A stretch of 21,037 bases of DNA from Pleurotus djamor (lineage: Eukaryota; Basidiomycota; Agaricomycetes; Agaricales; Pleurotaceae). The stretch is from contig JAPEVF010000783.1 in assembly GCA_029747585.1 (NCBI GenBank), positions 1 through 21,037 on the forward strand, written 5' to 3'. Under the pieces are notes generated by a model. It did no database searches and had not been told where the DNA came from. It saw nothing but the letters and a program-made list of their open reading frames with translations. A program made the position numbers and the translations under genes. Shown piece by piece: positions 18,698 through 21,037 of this stretch; position 1 is the first letter of the stretch; the number at the start of each line of letters is the position of its first letter.

Positions 18698-20142
18698 ATG
18701 CCTTCCTACTGGCGCAACTTCTTCGGTGGTCAACAACCGCCTCCGTCATCCAACTCCAGCGGCACGCAGACTAAGCACCAACGCTCGAGCTCAGTGCCCC
18801 AACCCGCGCCGCCGGGCTGCAATGGTAGCTACATCTACGCTGTACCAGGAACGGCCAGCTCTACCTCTTCGTCTGTTGATGGCCGGCAACGTTCGAACAG
18901 CTTTTTCTCCTCGAGAACAACAAATCCTTCTCCCTTGCGTTACCCAACATACGAATCAGGTTCGGTTCGTTCAACTTCGTCAAGGAGTTATAGCACCACT
19001 GCTACCACCGCGCATCAAACTACTCGGCCATCATTGCCTCGGACGTCTAGTTACAAAACGGGGGAACGTCGTACGTCCACAGCTTACTTTTCATAATTGC
19101 ATGTCACTAATTACTCAATTACCGTTCCATTCCCTGAAACCTTGTCTTATCCTACTTGGTATCGTGCGGTCACAGCTTCCCCTTACCCACTTTACACACC
19201 GACCGTTTCTTTCAGCAGCTCGCGATCAGCTTCTAGCTCATCCATTCACCCTGGTTCGAGCTCAGGGCATGCATCGCCGTATCCACCGCCTCGGACTTCA
19301 AGCTCTGGTAGTGTTGGGAAGAATAGTTCAGATATTCGCCCGATACTGAAGCAGAATCATACCTGGCATGGTCAATCCAACACTCCTCGTGAGTCCCTTT
19401 CTTTCGTCCCCTGTACCCCCTCCTCCCCGTTCATCGCTTATACTCACTCACGCCCTCTACCTGGTCAGATGCTCATGTTTCCTTCAAAGGCGATGCGCGT
19501 GGATCATCGGCTAACAGCACCAGCTATCACGTACATCCTATGCTGGCCTACAGCCGTCTTCATAATGCTCCCATTTCCTATGACACCACCTTCACGCCCT
19601 CCTCTCGCACCGTCCTTGATCGAACTACTAACCTCGCGGTATCCGCCGATGCCCTAGCCCAACCTGCTACCAACCCTCCGACCACTTCGAGGCTTATCCT
19701 GAAGTCGGATAAATTACCGTGGACTGTAGTCGTCAGCCCGTCGCATTCGTCTTCAGGGTCTTCGGGTAATGGCAGCAAGTCGAAATCGAGTGGCTCGAGG
19801 TTTTATATCCATGGGGGATCGAATGGCGGTAAGCGGGGCTCGGGATCATCCACGTCTTCGACGGATGCCACCCCATACGTCACGAACCTGGACATACTGT
19901 ATGCCTTGCATACGACCCTCTCCACGCGGATTACACAAGAAGAATGGGAACAATTGGGTCACGGGAGTCGGTCTCAACGAAAAGTGACGAGGGCGTATGA
20001 GAAGAGGTGCATCAAGATGGGTGGTGGATGGGAGGGTGGGGTACGGAGGCTGGATTGGCTTGGTGGCAAGACGAGGTTGGTGGGTATCGAGCTGGATAAG
20101 AGTGGCAGTGGGGCTGGGAAGCTTCACTTTGCGAAGGCTTAA
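18698..20142 (+). CDS. Ser-rich protein with DUF6699-like C-terminus, 419 aa
   Basis: Function unknown. Exons are 18698-19070, 19176-19388 and 19469-20142. Introns are 105 nt (GTACGT donor, CACAG acceptor) and 80 nt (GTGAGT donor, GTCAG acceptor), and the sum of 1260 nt is in frame. The N-terminal half (MPSYWRNFFGG, then Ser/Thr/Pro-rich sequence) looks disordered. The C-terminal half has the layout of the basidiomycete DUF6699 family: YHVHPMLAYSRLHNAPISYD, QPATNPPTTSRLIL with LPWTVVV, a Gly/Ser-rich insert (19740-19860), VTNLDILYALHTTL, TQEEWEQLG, RAYEKRC, GVRRLDWLGGKTRLVGIEL. The insert between LPWTVVV and VTNLDIL is longer than I expect for the family. The start follows a TATA box and a C/T-rich leader. 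The coordinates replace a misleading early stop at 19094-19096, which falls inside the first intron. Confidence 0.85.
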
Positions 20143-21037
20143 GCGATTTCGACCGCCAGCTTGAAGTTGGACTGCTGAAAGTGCTGCGTCACTTTCTTGT
20201 CTGCGTAAAACAAAATACACGAAATTTTCTTTCTTTCTCTTTCTTTTCGGTTTTCTTTTGTCGTACGTATTCTTCCATTCTTTTCTCTCTCACTGGATTG
20301 TCACAGTCGCTGTCTTTTCTCTTGGTTAGTCATGGATTGGTCTTTGTTTTGTTGTCTGCTCTGTAATCGTGATGTTTTCTCTTTCGCAATGTACTTATTT
20401 CATTGGTATCCGTTCCTGTTCCTTCTGCAGTTCATGTCTAACGATGTCTCTGGTCAAGTCATGCCTCCTATTGCTATGTTGTACTTATATCCTTCTCTTC
20501 TACGAGTTCTTTGCCCTAAATCGTACCCAGCTGCTATCAACTAATGATTAGTTTTGGTTTTTGGTTTTCATGGTTCTGAGACAGAGCAGGGCGTATAGTG
20601 GGCGAGTTGAAGTCATTGCCTTTCCAGGGACTCAGCTTGCGAGTCCAGCTATGTAGCGCCTACGGTTATCCAGAAACTACGCAGACCTTGCTATCGGGTA
20701 ACAGCGCTATCGTGTCGCCTTTCTTTTTCCTAAGAAGCCCCCTATAACAGCCGCCCCTGACTGGTCTTGACGACTCCTGACATGGTGGCTCCCTGAGCGT
20801 TCTTTCACTTTCTTTGTCCACCAATGCTAGGCCAACTACACAACTTAAATTGTACAATTCCAAGACTACCCTGTACTCCTACATTCTTTCTAAACTGACG
20901 CTCCGTGAAAATGTCAAGTCCCCTGTAATTGTGTTCCTAGAAAGGACTGAAAAGAAAATGCAGAAACTTTTATCGGTCGTCTACAACTAATAGTACAGTC
21001 TCCGAATATCACGAAAGTCGAAACTCATGCCCAGAAG
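20143..21037. other. Downstream non-coding stretch, T-rich
   Basis: 895 nt with no supported gene. A strongly T/C-rich part (about 20221-20335) right after the DUF6699-like gene is probably its 3' untranslated region. Short open frames on both strands have biased, low-complexity translations and no domains. No tRNA or other RNA gene was recognised. Confidence 0.45.

Noticed and set aside
18660..19349. 229-aa open frame overlapping the DUF6699-like gene
   Set aside because: It is out of frame with the family-like C-terminus and Arg/Leu-rich; the frame from 18698 joins properly through two introns.
20666..20863. 65-aa minus-strand frame near the end of the window
   Set aside because: Short, no motif, and no signals around it.
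1..21037. CRISPR array, transposon, tRNA or rRNA
   Set aside because: No regularly spaced repeats, terminal inverted repeats with a transposase, reverse transcriptase motifs, or tRNA-like arms were seen on reading both strands.

Overview
The window looks like chromosomal DNA from a filamentous basidiomycete, probably an Agaricomycete. The basis is many short introns (37-105 nt, mostly 45-60 nt) with GT/AG borders, an F-box protein of the mushroom-expanded type, a DUF6699-like protein, and a highly reducing polyketide synthase (PKS) of the mushroom kind. No species can be named from the sequence alone.

Layout: (1) about 268-2062, minus strand: a carotenoid-cleavage-dioxygenase (CCD, RPE65 family) gene in at least four exons. 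Three of the four iron-binding histidines are clear; the C-terminal one cannot be found in frame. (2) 2063-2350: a 288-nt divergent promoter with a 7-bp inverted repeat. (3) 2351-12160, plus strand: one giant PKS gene, reconstructed here as 32 exons and 31 introns that join in frame to 2726 residues. Domain order is KS-AT-DH-cMT-(degenerate pseudo-KR/ER)-KR-ACP-TE. (4) 12507-13007, minus strand: a 166-aa unknown protein, convergent with the PKS. (5) 13809-14891, minus strand: a three-exon, 321-aa membrane protein with a predicted charged C-terminal tail. (6) 15529-17106, plus strand: a single-exon, 525-aa F-box protein. (7) 17746-18338, plus strand: a weakly supported two-exon small gene. (8) 18698-20142, plus strand: a three-exon, 419-aa Ser-rich protein with a DUF6699-like C-terminus and a clear TATA box.

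The most interesting unit is the head-to-head CCD/PKS pair. A single-module PKS with cMT, a dead ER, an active-looking DH and KR, and a C-terminal thioesterase is the expected design for making methyl-branched conjugated polyene acids. From memory, this resembles mushroom polyene synthases such as Laetiporus LpaA and PPS1 of isolate BY1. CCDs cleave conjugated polyene chains with a non-haem iron centre. I infer that the pair could be a polyene maker plus a polyene cleaver under one shared promoter, a combination I do not know to be described. The main caveat is the damaged or misread C-terminus of the CCD. The genes from 12.5 kb onward look like ordinary flanking genes with no evident tie to the pathway.
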